From DASUPK01 sp033856335 (GTDB lineage Bacteria; Actinomycetota; Thermoleophilia; Solirubrobacterales; 70-9), in assembly GCA_033856335.1 (NCBI GenBank), contig JAWVFG010000048.1:1-16828 (forward strand): a stretch of DNA of 16,828 bases. Direction: 5' to 3'. Numbering within the stretch: position 1 is the first letter of the stretch; the number at the start of each line of letters is the position of its first letter. Positions 7,305 through 13,271 of this stretch are shown piece by piece. The position numbers and the translations under genes were made by a program. The notes under the pieces are model-generated. The model saw only the letters and a list, made by a program, of their open reading frames with translations. It made no database searches and was not told the DNA's origin.

Positions 7305-7847
7305 CTAGTAGCCGTATCCGCCGGACGAGCCGCCACTGGACGAACCGGTGCTGGTCGCGCCGGCGCTCGCCGGTGCGCTGGTCGTCGCAGCGGTCCATGT
7401 GAATGAGGTGCCGCCGAAGCTGTCCATCGCTCCGTTGCCCGTCGCCTGACCGGGGGTGTCCTGCACGAACGTGTACAGGGGCTTGCCGCCGAAGGTCACC
7501 TGTCCACCCGTGACGCCGAGCTTCGCCTGCACCGACGAGTCCGAGGAGGTCGGCTGTCCGCCGGAGGTCATCAGCGGCGGCCAGATGCTTTGGCAGGAGG
7601 CCGTGCACGCGATCTTTGACCCGCTGTCCCGGTTGTTGGTGTAGAGCACGTCGCCCTTCGAATCGACGAGCGCGGTGCCGACTCCGCCGACTGACTTCGT
7701 CGAGACGGTGTTGGAGCTCCCGGTCGTCTGTGCCGCCGCTGTGGAGCTGTTGCTGCTGGAGGAATTACTGCTGCCGCATGCCGCCAAACCGATTGCGACT
7801 ACCGGCACGCTGATGAGAGTGAGAATCGAACCACGTCTGAGCTGCAT
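7305..7847 (-). CDS. Secreted lipoprotein with Yx(FWY)xxD-type repeats
   Basis: A 180-residue lipoprotein. Basic N-terminus MQLRRGS, hydrophobic core, then lipobox LAAC with the acylated Cys at about residue 24, followed by a Ser/Asn/Thr-rich tether. The mature part has two repeats of the actinobacterial 'secreted repeat' family: LYTNNRDSG followed by CTASCQSIWPPL, and LYTFVQDTPGQ followed by SFGGTSFTWTA. In this family the repeats resemble small extracytoplasmic folds of uncertain role, with heme or redox links proposed for some members; I cannot assign a function. The two Cys in CTASC could pair outside the cell. The C-terminus is a flexible Gly/Ser tail ending GYGY. ATG 7847 is preferred over the adjacent GTG 7850 because AGAAGGG (7860-7854) lies 6 bases before the ATG. 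Confidence 0.87.
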   Translation of the reverse strand: MQLRRGSILTLISVPVVAIGLAACGSSNSSSSNSSTAAAQTTGSSNTVSTKSVGGVGTALVDSKGDVLYTNNRDSGSKIACTASCQSIWPPLMTSGGQPTSSDSSVQAKLGVTGGQVTFGGKPLYTFVQDTPGQATGNGAMDSFGGTSFTWTAATTSAPASAGATSTGSSSGGSSGGYGY

Positions 7848-7890
7848 CACTTGCCCTTCTTTGCGCTTAGTCCCCAGTGTTCTTCCCAGC

Positions 7891-7913
7891 GGGTACTACG
7901 CGAGTAGGTACCC
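7891..7913 (-). other. Bulged hairpin in the leader of the lipoprotein gene
   Basis: On the plus strand GGGTA and CTAC (7891-7899) pair with GTAG (7904-7907) and TACCC (7909-7913) around the loop GCGA, with G7908 bulged: nine pairs, about 45 bases upstream of the lipoprotein start. In the lipoprotein transcript it would read as the complement (loop TCGC). It could be an operator or a leader RNA stem. No known riboswitch core was recognised around it. Confidence 0.4.
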
Positions 7914-7933
7914 ACGGGATTGACCTGTTCCGT

Positions 7934-8034
7934 AGCGGCCACCAGGCCGCTCCACTTCGGAGCGGAGGGGCTTAGCCCCGTAGCGACTTATGTGGGGCGG
8001 CCGCCTGTGGCCGCGATCTGATGGCGAAGCCGTC
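7934..8034. repeat. Run of hairpins between nrdJ and the lipoprotein gene
   Basis: In about 100 bases there are five inverted repeats: AGCGGCC/GGCCGCT (7934-7951), CCGCTCC/GGAGCGG (7947-7965, sharing bases with the first), GGGGC/GCCCC (7967-7979), GCGGCC/GGCCGC (7997-8014) and GATGGC/GCCGTC (8020-8034, one G-T pair). The 8-base direct repeat CCGTAGCG stands at 7930-7937 and 7978-7985, bracketing the first three stems. The run follows the nrdJ stop codon, so a 3'-end or termination role is likely, but no T-tract follows. A small mobile palindromic element or a structured RNA are alternatives. Confidence 0.45.
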
Positions 8035-8046
8035 TCACCGATCCCC

Positions 8047-10863
8047 TTACCCACACCCGGTGTTGTTGCCGCAGCTCGAGCACGTGTAGCAGGAGCCCGT
8101 GCGCTGCATCATTCCTCCGCACTGGTCGCAGGCCGGGCCGAGCTCGAGGTCGGCTCCGATCTTGGCCGGGACGACCGGCGGCGTGTCGGTGAGCGCGGCG
8201 GTCGCCGGCTTCGACTCGCCGTTCGCCGACCCATTCCCGTTGCCCTCACCGTTCGAGTGGCCGTTCTCGCCGTTGACCGGAGCGCCGGTGTCCTCCATCG
8301 GGAAGGCCTGCTGGGCCTCCTTCTTGGCGCGGACATCGTCCGTGAGGATCCCGAGGCTCTCCAGGTAGTCCGTGTCCTCGATGAAGCGGCTGGCGAGCCA
8401 GCGCATGATGTAGTCGGGCAGCGACTTGGCGAACGGGATCTCCGGGTTGCGGGTGATGCCCTCCGGCTCGAAGCGCATGTAGCTGAACTTCTTCACGTAG
8501 TCCTCGAGCGGGACTCCGTACTGGAGGCCCATCGAGATCGCCGTCGCGAAGGCGTTCATCAGGCCCTTGATCGTCGAGCCTTCCTTGCCGATGTCGGTGA
8601 GGAAGATCTCGCCCACCGACCCGTCGGGGTACTTGCCTGCGGTGATGTAGCCCTCGTGCATGCCGACCGAGAACTTGTGGGTGATCGACTCGCGCTCTCG
8701 CGGCATCTTGTTGCGGTGTGGCTTGGGCTCCTCGGCCGGCGCCGACTTCTTCTCGCCGGCGTCCGTCTTCAGCGCCTGGGCGGTCTTGGAGCCGTCGCGG
8801 TAGATCGCCAGCGCCTTGAGGCCCTTCTTCCAGCCGTGGATGTACGCGTCGGCGATGTCGTCCTTCGACGCCGTCTCCGGCAGGTTGACCGTCTTGGAGA
8901 TCGCGCCCGAGAGGAAGGGCTGAGCCGCGGCCATCATGTCGATGTGGCCGGTGTGCGAGATGGAGCGCTCGCCGACCGCCACGTCGAAGACCTCGAGATG
9001 CTCGTCCTTCAAACCGGGCGCCCCGATGATCGTGTTGTGCTCGTTGACGTAGGCGTCGATCTGCTCGATCTCCGAGCCGGAGTAGCCGAGCGTCTCCAGC
9101 GCCAGGTCGACCGAGCCGTTGACGATCTTCATCTGCCCGCCGCCGACCAGCTCCTTGAACTTGACCAGCGAGAAGTCCGGCTCGATGCCGGTCGTGTCGC
9201 AGTCCATCAGGAAGCTGATCGTCCCGGTGGGGGCGAGGACGGTCGCCTGGGCGTTGCGGTAGCCATGCTGCTCGCCTAGCGCGACGGCCTCGTCCCAGCT
9301 CTCGCGGGCCGCGTGCAGCAGCGGCTCCTCGACCAGCTCATCGTCGATCTCGTAGGCGGCGTCCTGGTGCATCCGCATCACCTGGTTGTGGGGCTCGCGG
9401 TTCTTCCCGTACTCGTCGTACGGCCCGATCTCCGCGGCGACCTCGGCCGATCGGCGGTAGCCCCTGCCCGTCATCAGGGCCGTGATCGCGCCTGCGACGG
9501 CGCGTCCTTCATCGGAGTCGTAGGGCAGCCCGTTCGACATCAGGAGGGCGCCGAGGTTCGCGTAGCCGAGCCCGAGCTGGCGGAACGCCCTCGCGTTCCG
9601 GGTGATGTCCTCGGTCGGATAGCTGGAGAAGCCGACCAGGATCTCCTGGGCCAGGAAGACGATGTCGACGGCGTGCGTGAAGTCGTCGACGTCGAAGGTC
9701 CCGTCAGGCCGGCGGAACTTCATCAGGTTGAGAGAGGCCAGGTTGCAGGCCGAGTCGTCGACGTGCATGTACTCGGAGCACGGATTCGAGGCATTGATCC
9801 GACCGGACTCCGGGCAGGTGTGCCAGCGGTTGATGATCGAGTCGTACTGGACGCCCGGATCGGCGCACTGCCAGGCGGCGTCGGCGATCTGGTCCATCAG
9901 CTTCTGGGCCTTGAGCGTCTTGAGGGACTCGCCCGTGGTGCGGGCGGTCAGGTCCCAATCGGCGTCCTCCTCGACGGCCTGCATGAACTCGTCGGTGACC
10001 CGGACGGAGTTGTTGGCGTTCTGGAACTGAACCGAGGCGAAGGCGTCCGAGTCGAGTCGCATGTCGAAGTCCGCCGCCTTCAGCGCCGCCGCCTTCTTCT
10101 CCTCGTCGGCCTTGCACCAGATGAACTTCTCGATGTCGGGGTGATCGACGTCGAGCACGACCATCTTGGCCGCGCGGCGGGTGCCGCCGCCGGACTTGAT
10201 CGCGCCAGCCCACGAGTCGGCGCCGCGCATGAAGCTGACCGGGCCGGAGGCGATCCCGCCCTTGGAGAGAGGCTCCGTCGAGCCGCGGATCTTGGAGAGG
10301 TTGATCCCCGACCCCGAGCCCCCCTTGAAGATGATGCCCTCCTTGGTGTTCCAGCCGAGGATCGAGTCCATGTCGTCCTCGACGCTGAGGATGAAGCAGG
10401 CCGACGCCTGCTCCTGGCCGGGCTGCTTCCAGCCGACGTTGAACCAGACCGGGCTGTTGAACGCCGCCCTCTGGTTGACCAGGATCGACGTCAGCTCGTC
10501 TTCGAAGGCGTCGGAGTCAGCGTCGGTCGCGAAATAGCCGGCCTCGCGGCCCGCCTCGGCGATCCGGCCGGCGACCCGGCTGACCATCTGCTTGACGGAA
10601 GTCTCTCGCTCGGGTGATCCCGGCTGTCCGCGGAAGTACTTCTGGGTGACGATGTTGGTCGCGTTCTGCGACCAGCTGGTCGGGAACTCGACGTCGCGCT
10701 GCTCGAAGGCTGGACCCCCCTCCGCCTGGGGATCGCCGATGACCGCGTCCCGCTTCTCCCACTCGAGCTCGTCGTACGGATGCGTCCCAGGAGAGGTGAA
10801 CCGGCGTTCGATGACGAGGCCCTTCTCGGTTGTAATCGCTGCCTTCGAAGTGGCCTTCGGCAT
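8047..10863 (-). CDS. nrdJ: Adenosylcobalamin-dependent (class II) ribonucleotide reductase
   Basis: A 938-residue cytosolic enzyme that reduces ribonucleotides to deoxyribonucleotides using a cobalamin-generated thiyl radical, with no oxygen requirement. The radical Cys is C362 in SNPCSEYMH with N360 and E364. The substrate-reducing pair is C156 (QASACFIL) and C373 (DSACNLASLNL); the 11-residue gap between C362 and C373 is the class II spacing. The finger-loop motif APTGTISFLMDCDTTGIEPDF is present. The C-terminus carries six Cys (C912, C915, C925, C928, C931, C937) that should bind zinc or shuttle reducing equivalents. It is tethered by an Asn/Gly-rich linker (about 861-884). No N-terminal ATP-cone is seen. 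ATG 10863 is chosen because GAGAGGAG (10871-10878) sits 7 bases upstream; the frame continues upstream without family similarity. It is the second gene after nrdR. Confidence 0.97.
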   Translation of the reverse strand: MPKATSKAAITTEKGLVIERRFTSPGTHPYDELEWEKRDAVIGDPQAEGGPAFEQRDVEFPTSWSQNATNIVTQKYFRGQPGSPERETSVKQMVSRVAGRIAEAGREAGYFATDADSDAFEDELTSILVNQRAAFNSPVWFNVGWKQPGQEQASACFILSVEDDMDSILGWNTKEGIIFKGGSGSGINLSKIRGSTEPLSKGGIASGPVSFMRGADSWAGAIKSGGGTRRAAKMVVLDVDHPDIEKFIWCKADEEKKAAALKAADFDMRLDSDAFASVQFQNANNSVRVTDEFMQAVEEDADWDLTARTTGESLKTLKAQKLMDQIADAAWQCADPGVQYDSIINRWHTCPESGRINASNPCSEYMHVDDSACNLASLNLMKFRRPDGTFDVDDFTHAVDIVFLAQEILVGFSSYPTEDITRNARAFRQLGLGYANLGALLMSNGLPYDSDEGRAVAGAITALMTGRGYRRSAEVAAEIGPYDEYGKNREPHNQVMRMHQDAAYEIDDELVEEPLLHAARESWDEAVALGEQHGYRNAQATVLAPTGTISFLMDCDTTGIEPDFSLVKFKELVGGGQMKIVNGSVDLALETLGYSGSEIEQIDAYVNEHNTIIGAPGLKDEHLEVFDVAVGERSISHTGHIDMMAAAQPFLSGAISKTVNLPETASKDDIADAYIHGWKKGLKALAIYRDGSKTAQALKTDAGEKKSAPAEEPKPHRNKMPRERESITHKFSVGMHEGYITAGKYPDGSVGEIFLTDIGKEGSTIKGLMNAFATAISMGLQYGVPLEDYVKKFSYMRFEPEGITRNPEIPFAKSLPDYIMRWLASRFIEDTDYLESLGILTDDVRAKKEAQQAFPMEDTGAPVNGENGHSNGEGNGNGSANGESKPATAALTDTPPVVPAKIGADLELGPACDQCGGMMQRTGSCYTCSSCGNNTGCG

Positions 10864-10899
10864 CAGTTTTCTCCTCTCACTCGGCTTTTGGGGTGAGCA

Positions 10900-10922
10900 C
10901 CGGAGCATCCTCCGCGCTCCGG
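10900..10922 (-). other. Hairpin in the nrdR-nrdJ gap
   Basis: CCGGAGC (10900-10906) pairs with GCTCCGG (10916-10922) around a 9-base loop. Read on the transcript strand the loop contains GGAGGAT, a Shine-Dalgarno-like sequence, about 22 bases before the real nrdJ ribosome binding site. It could be a processing or attenuation stem, or simply mRNA structure in the 100-base spacer. Confidence 0.35.
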
Positions 10923-10963
10923 ACAGAACCGTGGGCCCGCTTCTTCCGTGTTTGCGGGGATTT

Positions 10964-11377
10964 TCACGACAGCTCCGAGGGGGCCTCGGCCAGAGTTCCC
11001 GCAAACTGCAGATAGGCCCCGCGGTCGATTTTCTCCAAGCCGTCGAGACAGAGCTCGCCGATCCGCGCCGCGCTCAGCTCGCCGCCCGAGTCGCGGACCT
11101 CTCTCTCGACCCCATCAACGAGGAGGCCGAGCTTCCGCGGGTCGAGCTTCCGCTTGTGCGTCGCCCTGCTGAGGCTCTTGAGCAGCTTCGCCCGGTCGAA
11201 CGGCTGGCGGCTCCCGTCCCGCTTCAGCACCTCGAGAGTCTCGGGGACGGCCCGCTCATAGGTGGTGAACCGGTGACCGCACTCAGAGCACTGACGTCGC
11301 CGGCGAAGGGCGCCGCCGCCGTCGGCCTTGCGGGTCTCGAGGATCGCGGTCGGGGAGTCGCACTGGGGGCAATTCAC
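10964..11377 (-). CDS. nrdR: Transcriptional repressor of ribonucleotide reductase genes
   Basis: A 137-residue regulator. It has an N-terminal zinc ribbon (C3, C6, C30, C33; starting MNCPQC and ending QCSECGHRFTTYE) followed by an ATP-cone (about 47-135, starting EVLKRDGSRQPFDRAKL) that senses ATP/dATP. When dATP is abundant NrdR binds paired NrdR boxes and represses ribonucleotide reductase operons. The GTG start is fixed by the conserved MxCPxC beginning. A TAGACT box lies 7 bases before the GTG. The only Shine-Dalgarno-like run (GGGGA) touches the start codon, so a leaderless start is likely. It is a little shorter than the common 150-residue form, losing only the variable tail. It is first in the operon with nrdJ, with its own boxes upstream, so it is autoregulated. 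Confidence 0.95.
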   Translation of the reverse strand: MNCPQCDSPTAILETRKADGGGALRRRRQCSECGHRFTTYERAVPETLEVLKRDGSRQPFDRAKLLKSLSRATHKRKLDPRKLGLLVDGVEREVRDSGGELSAARIGELCLDGLEKIDRGAYLQFAGTLAEAPSELS

Positions 11378-11384
11378 TCCCCGT

Positions 11385-11390
11385 AGTCTA
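11385..11390 (-). promoter_or_regulatory. -10 box (TAGACT) of nrdR-nrdJ
   Basis: TAGACT on the minus strand (11390-11385) ends 7 bases before the nrdR GTG. It overlaps the proximal NrdR-box-like dyad by two bases, so a bound repressor would block polymerase. No strong -35 is seen. Confidence 0.5.
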
Positions 11391-11404
11391 GCTAACGCTA
11401 GTGT
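11389..11404 (-). promoter_or_regulatory. Proximal NrdR-box-like site
   Basis: Minus strand ACACTAGCGTTAGCTA compares with the NrdR consensus acaCwAtATaTwGtgt: the left half (ACACTA) is exact, the right half is degenerate. It is also part of a CTAGC-TAAC-GCTAG inverted repeat (11388-11401). It overlaps the start of the -10 box. Support comes mainly from its partner site 41 bases upstream and from lying directly before nrdR. Confidence 0.55.
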
Positions 11405-11429
11405 CCCCTGACCCCGGCAATGAAGATAG

Positions 11430-11445
11430 GCGCTATATCTAGTGT
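11430..11445 (-). promoter_or_regulatory. Distal NrdR box
   Basis: Minus strand ACACTAGATATAGCGC matches the consensus acaCwAtATaTwGtgt at most positions, including the central ATAT. Its distance to the proximal site is 41 bases, close to four helical turns, so two bound NrdR units would face the same side of the DNA. Tandem boxes with integral-turn spacing are the known NrdR arrangement. Confidence 0.65.
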
Positions 11446-11618
11446 GTAAGTGGGCTGCCGGGGAGCCGCCGAGCCAACTTGGTGGTCGGTTTTGCTCGCT
11501 ATAGCGGTCCTAACGGACCACAAGTCGCGTCAGCTCGCCTCCGCCTCATGCCGCTCTCGGAGCGCTTTTCGCCCGGGCCCCGGATCCATTACGAACCGGC
11601 CTCGGGCAGCGCCGAGGC

Positions 11619-11624
11619 TATGGT
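11619..11624 (+). promoter_or_regulatory. -10 box (TATGGT) of the PAQR gene
   Basis: TATGGT ends 8 bases before the ATG at 11633, again placing the expected transcript start near the start codon. The run TGGGGCC between them is a poor Shine-Dalgarno. The 11446-11618 stretch upstream shows only a GGTCC/GGACC hairpin (11506-11519) and no convincing gene. Confidence 0.4.
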
Positions 11625-11632
11625 TGGGGCCA

Positions 11633-12475
11633 ATGGCTCGGGCAGGCGACGAACCACAGTCCGGTCCCGATCCGCTCGGGGCGGCGCGCGACGCCGCCGG
11701 GGCCGCCGGTGAGAAGCTCGGCAGCGCCAGGGCCGAGGCGGGCGAGCGGCTCGGAGCCGCCCGGGATGCCGCCGGCAAGCAGGTCGCCGCGGCCCGCGAA
11801 CAGGCGGCGATGGCCGCTCACGCCGCGGCCAACAAGCTCTCCCAGAAGCCCCGCCTGCGCGGCGTCTCCCACCAGTGGGCGTTCTTCGTCTCGCTCGGGG
11901 CCGGCGCGGCCCTCGTGCTCGCCGCCAGCGGCGCCCGCGAGGTGGTCGCGATGTCGATCTACGCCTTCTCGCTCTCGGCGATGCTCGGCACGAGCGCTCT
12001 GTACCACCGCATCACCTGGACCCCGGAGGTCCGGCAATGGATGCGGCGGCTCGACCACACGACGATCTTCATCTTCATCGCCGGCACCTACACCCCATTC
12101 GCCCTGCTCGTCATGCACGGGACCCTGGCGCATCTGGTCCTGATCGTGGTCTGGGCGACGGCCGCGGCCGGACTGGTGCTCAACCTGGTCTGGATCAGCG
12201 CCCCGTATTGGGTCACCGCCGCCGTCTACCTGAGCACCGGCTGGGTGGCGATCGTCACCCTGCCGCAGCTCTGGGACGAGATCGGCCCTGTCGGTGTCGG
12301 GCTGATCGCGCTGGGCGGCGCGCTCTATTCAGCCGGCGCCGTCGTCTACGCCCGCCGCAAGCCCGACCCGCGCCCGCAGGTATTCGGCTATCACGAGATC
12401 TTCCACGTGCTGGTGATCGCGGCGGCCGCCGTCCAGTACATCGCGGTGGCTGCCTACGCGCTGCCCGCGGGCTAG
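11633..12475 (+). CDS. Hemolysin III / PAQR-family membrane protein with an N-terminal repeat helix
   Basis: 280 residues from ATG 11633. The membrane part (about 77-280, seven hydrophobic segments) carries family motifs: GVSHQWAFF before the first helix, SALYHR, LDHTTIFIFIAGTYTPF, and the C-terminal HEIFH (HxxxH). The His/Asp set forms a zinc site in PAQR proteins, related to CREST-type membrane hydrolases. Bacterial 'hemolysin III' members are mostly not shown to be haemolytic, so the name is historical. Unusual is the Ala-rich N-terminal extension (about 14-69) with 11-residue repeats: LGSARAEAGER (29-39), LGAARDAAGKQ (40-50), VAAAREQAAMA (51-61), plus an earlier LGAARDAAG at 15. The frame is open back to 11450, but the added segment has no family character and lacks a start signal. 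It converges on the precorrin-2 dehydrogenase gene. Confidence 0.88.
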   Translation: MARAGDEPQSGPDPLGAARDAAGAAGEKLGSARAEAGERLGAARDAAGKQVAAAREQAAMAAHAAANKLSQKPRLRGVSHQWAFFVSLGAGAALVLAASGAREVVAMSIYAFSLSAMLGTSALYHRITWTPEVRQWMRRLDHTTIFIFIAGTYTPFALLVMHGTLAHLVLIVVWATAAAGLVLNLVWISAPYWVTAAVYLSTGWVAIVTLPQLWDEIGPVGVGLIALGGALYSAGAVVYARRKPDPRPQVFGYHEIFHVLVIAAAAVQYIAVAAYALPAG

Positions 12476-12489
12476 GGAGTGCCGCGGGC
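12463..12489. terminator. Hairpin between two convergent genes
   Basis: GCCCGCGG (12463-12470) and CCGCGGGC (12482-12489) form a perfect 8-base stem with an 11-base loop that includes the PAQR stop codon. It fills most of the 23-base gap between convergent genes and could serve both strands. There is no T-tract on either side. Confidence 0.45.
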
Positions 12490-12498
12490 CGCTGAGAT

Positions 12499-13251
12499 CT
12501 ACGCCGAGGCGCCGAGCGCCGAGGCGGACCGGTCCTTCGCCGCCTCGATCAGGCGCTGGACCTCGCCCTCGCGCCCCTGCTTGATCAGATCGATCGGATC
12601 GGGGTCGCCGTTGACGATCCCCTCGAAGAACTCCTTGCGGTCCTGATAGGTGGGGAGGGTCCCCTTGGCCCAGCCGCGGTGGTCGTTGAGGATCACCGCG
12701 AGTCGCGCGTATGGCTCGCCGAAGGACTCGGCGATCTCCCGCTTCATGCGCTTGGCGAGGGCCGGGGAGGCGCCCGCGGTCGAGATCGCGATCGCCAGCG
12801 GGCCGCTGCGGACGATCGCCGGCAGGATGAAGTTGCAGAGCGGCGGCACGTCGACGACGTTGACCAGCATCGCCCGGCGCTCTGCGCCCTCGCAGACGCA
12901 GATGTTGACATCGGTGTCGCTGGTCGCCGCGATAGCCAGGAAGGCGCCGTCGAGGTCACCGTCGTGGAAGGCGCGCTGCTCCCAGGTGATCGAGCCCTCC
13001 GCGGCGTACTTGGCGAGCTCGGGCACGATCTTGGGGGCGACCACATTGACCTCGGCGTCGCAGAGGAGCAGCCCCTCGACCTTCTCGAGCCCGACGTCGC
13101 CGCCGCCGACCACCAGGCAGCGGCGGCCCTTGAGCTTCAGGGCGGCCATATATAGAGGGGTCTCGAGCATGTCCCGCACGCAGCTCTGGTCGCAGATCCC
13201 GCGGCGGAACTGGCAGACGCACTCCTTGCCCTCGAAGGCCTGTGCAGGCAT
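12499..13251 (-). CDS. Precorrin-2 dehydrogenase / sirohydrochlorin ferrochelatase (CysG-N/Met8 type) with a Cys-rich N-terminus
   Basis: A 250-residue enzyme that oxidises precorrin-2 to sirohydrochlorin with NAD+, and in Met8-like members also inserts iron to give siroheme. The NAD fold begins KGRRCLVVGGGDVGLEK (41-57). The catalytic-Asp region is NVVDVPPLCNFILPAIV (Asp 134) and the family motif STAGASPALAKRMKREI lies at 157-173. No methyltransferase (CobA) domain is fused. Ahead of the usual family start (around MAALKLKGRR) is a segment with C11, C13, C20 and C24 (CVC-x6-C-x3-C), suggestive of a metal or Fe-S site. ATG 13251 is supported by TAACCT 7 bases upstream; later ATGs (13170, 13149) would remove the Cys segment. 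It lies 20 bases after the epimerase gene. Siroheme serves nitrite/sulfite reductases. Confidence 0.87.
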   Translation of the reverse strand: MPAQAFEGKECVCQFRRGICDQSCVRDMLETPLYMAALKLKGRRCLVVGGGDVGLEKVEGLLLCDAEVNVVAPKIVPELAKYAAEGSITWEQRAFHDGDLDGAFLAIAATSDTDVNICVCEGAERRAMLVNVVDVPPLCNFILPAIVRSGPLAIAISTAGASPALAKRMKREIAESFGEPYARLAVILNDHRGWAKGTLPTYQDRKEFFEGIVNGDPDPIDLIKQGREGEVQRLIEAAKDRSASALGASA

Positions 13252-13258
13252 GGGCCAG

Positions 13259-13264
13259 AGGTTA
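13259..13264 (-). promoter_or_regulatory. -10 box (TAACCT) before the precorrin-2 dehydrogenase gene
   Basis: TAACCT on the minus strand ends 7 bases before the ATG at 13251, within the 20-base gap after the epimerase gene. It would give an internal leaderless transcript and supports the longer protein that includes the Cys-rich N-terminus. Confidence 0.45.
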
Positions 13265-13271
13265 GAGGTGC

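Noticed and set aside
7934..7979. Classical intrinsic terminator after nrdJ
   Set aside because: Stems are strong but no T-tract follows on either strand, so I list it as a hairpin run instead.
7848..8046. c-di-GMP riboswitch in the lipoprotein leader, suggested by the nearby cyclases
   Set aside because: The conserved GEMM core sequences are not present; only simple hairpins are seen.
7990..10617. Two long plus-strand open frames opposite nrdJ
   Set aside because: Val/Arg/Leu/Asp-biased translations without any motif, lying antisense to a certain nrdJ.
10864..10963. Cobalamin riboswitch before nrdJ
   Set aside because: The gap is only 100 bases and I see no B12-box-like sequence or the required multi-stem core.
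10864..11004. Upstream extension of nrdJ to an ATG at 11004
   Set aside because: It would overlap nrdR and adds residues unlike the family, whereas ATG 10863 has a strong ribosome binding site.
11450..11632. N-terminal extension of the PAQR protein to 11450
   Set aside because: No start signal, overlap with the nrdR regulatory region and a composition unlike the rest of the protein.
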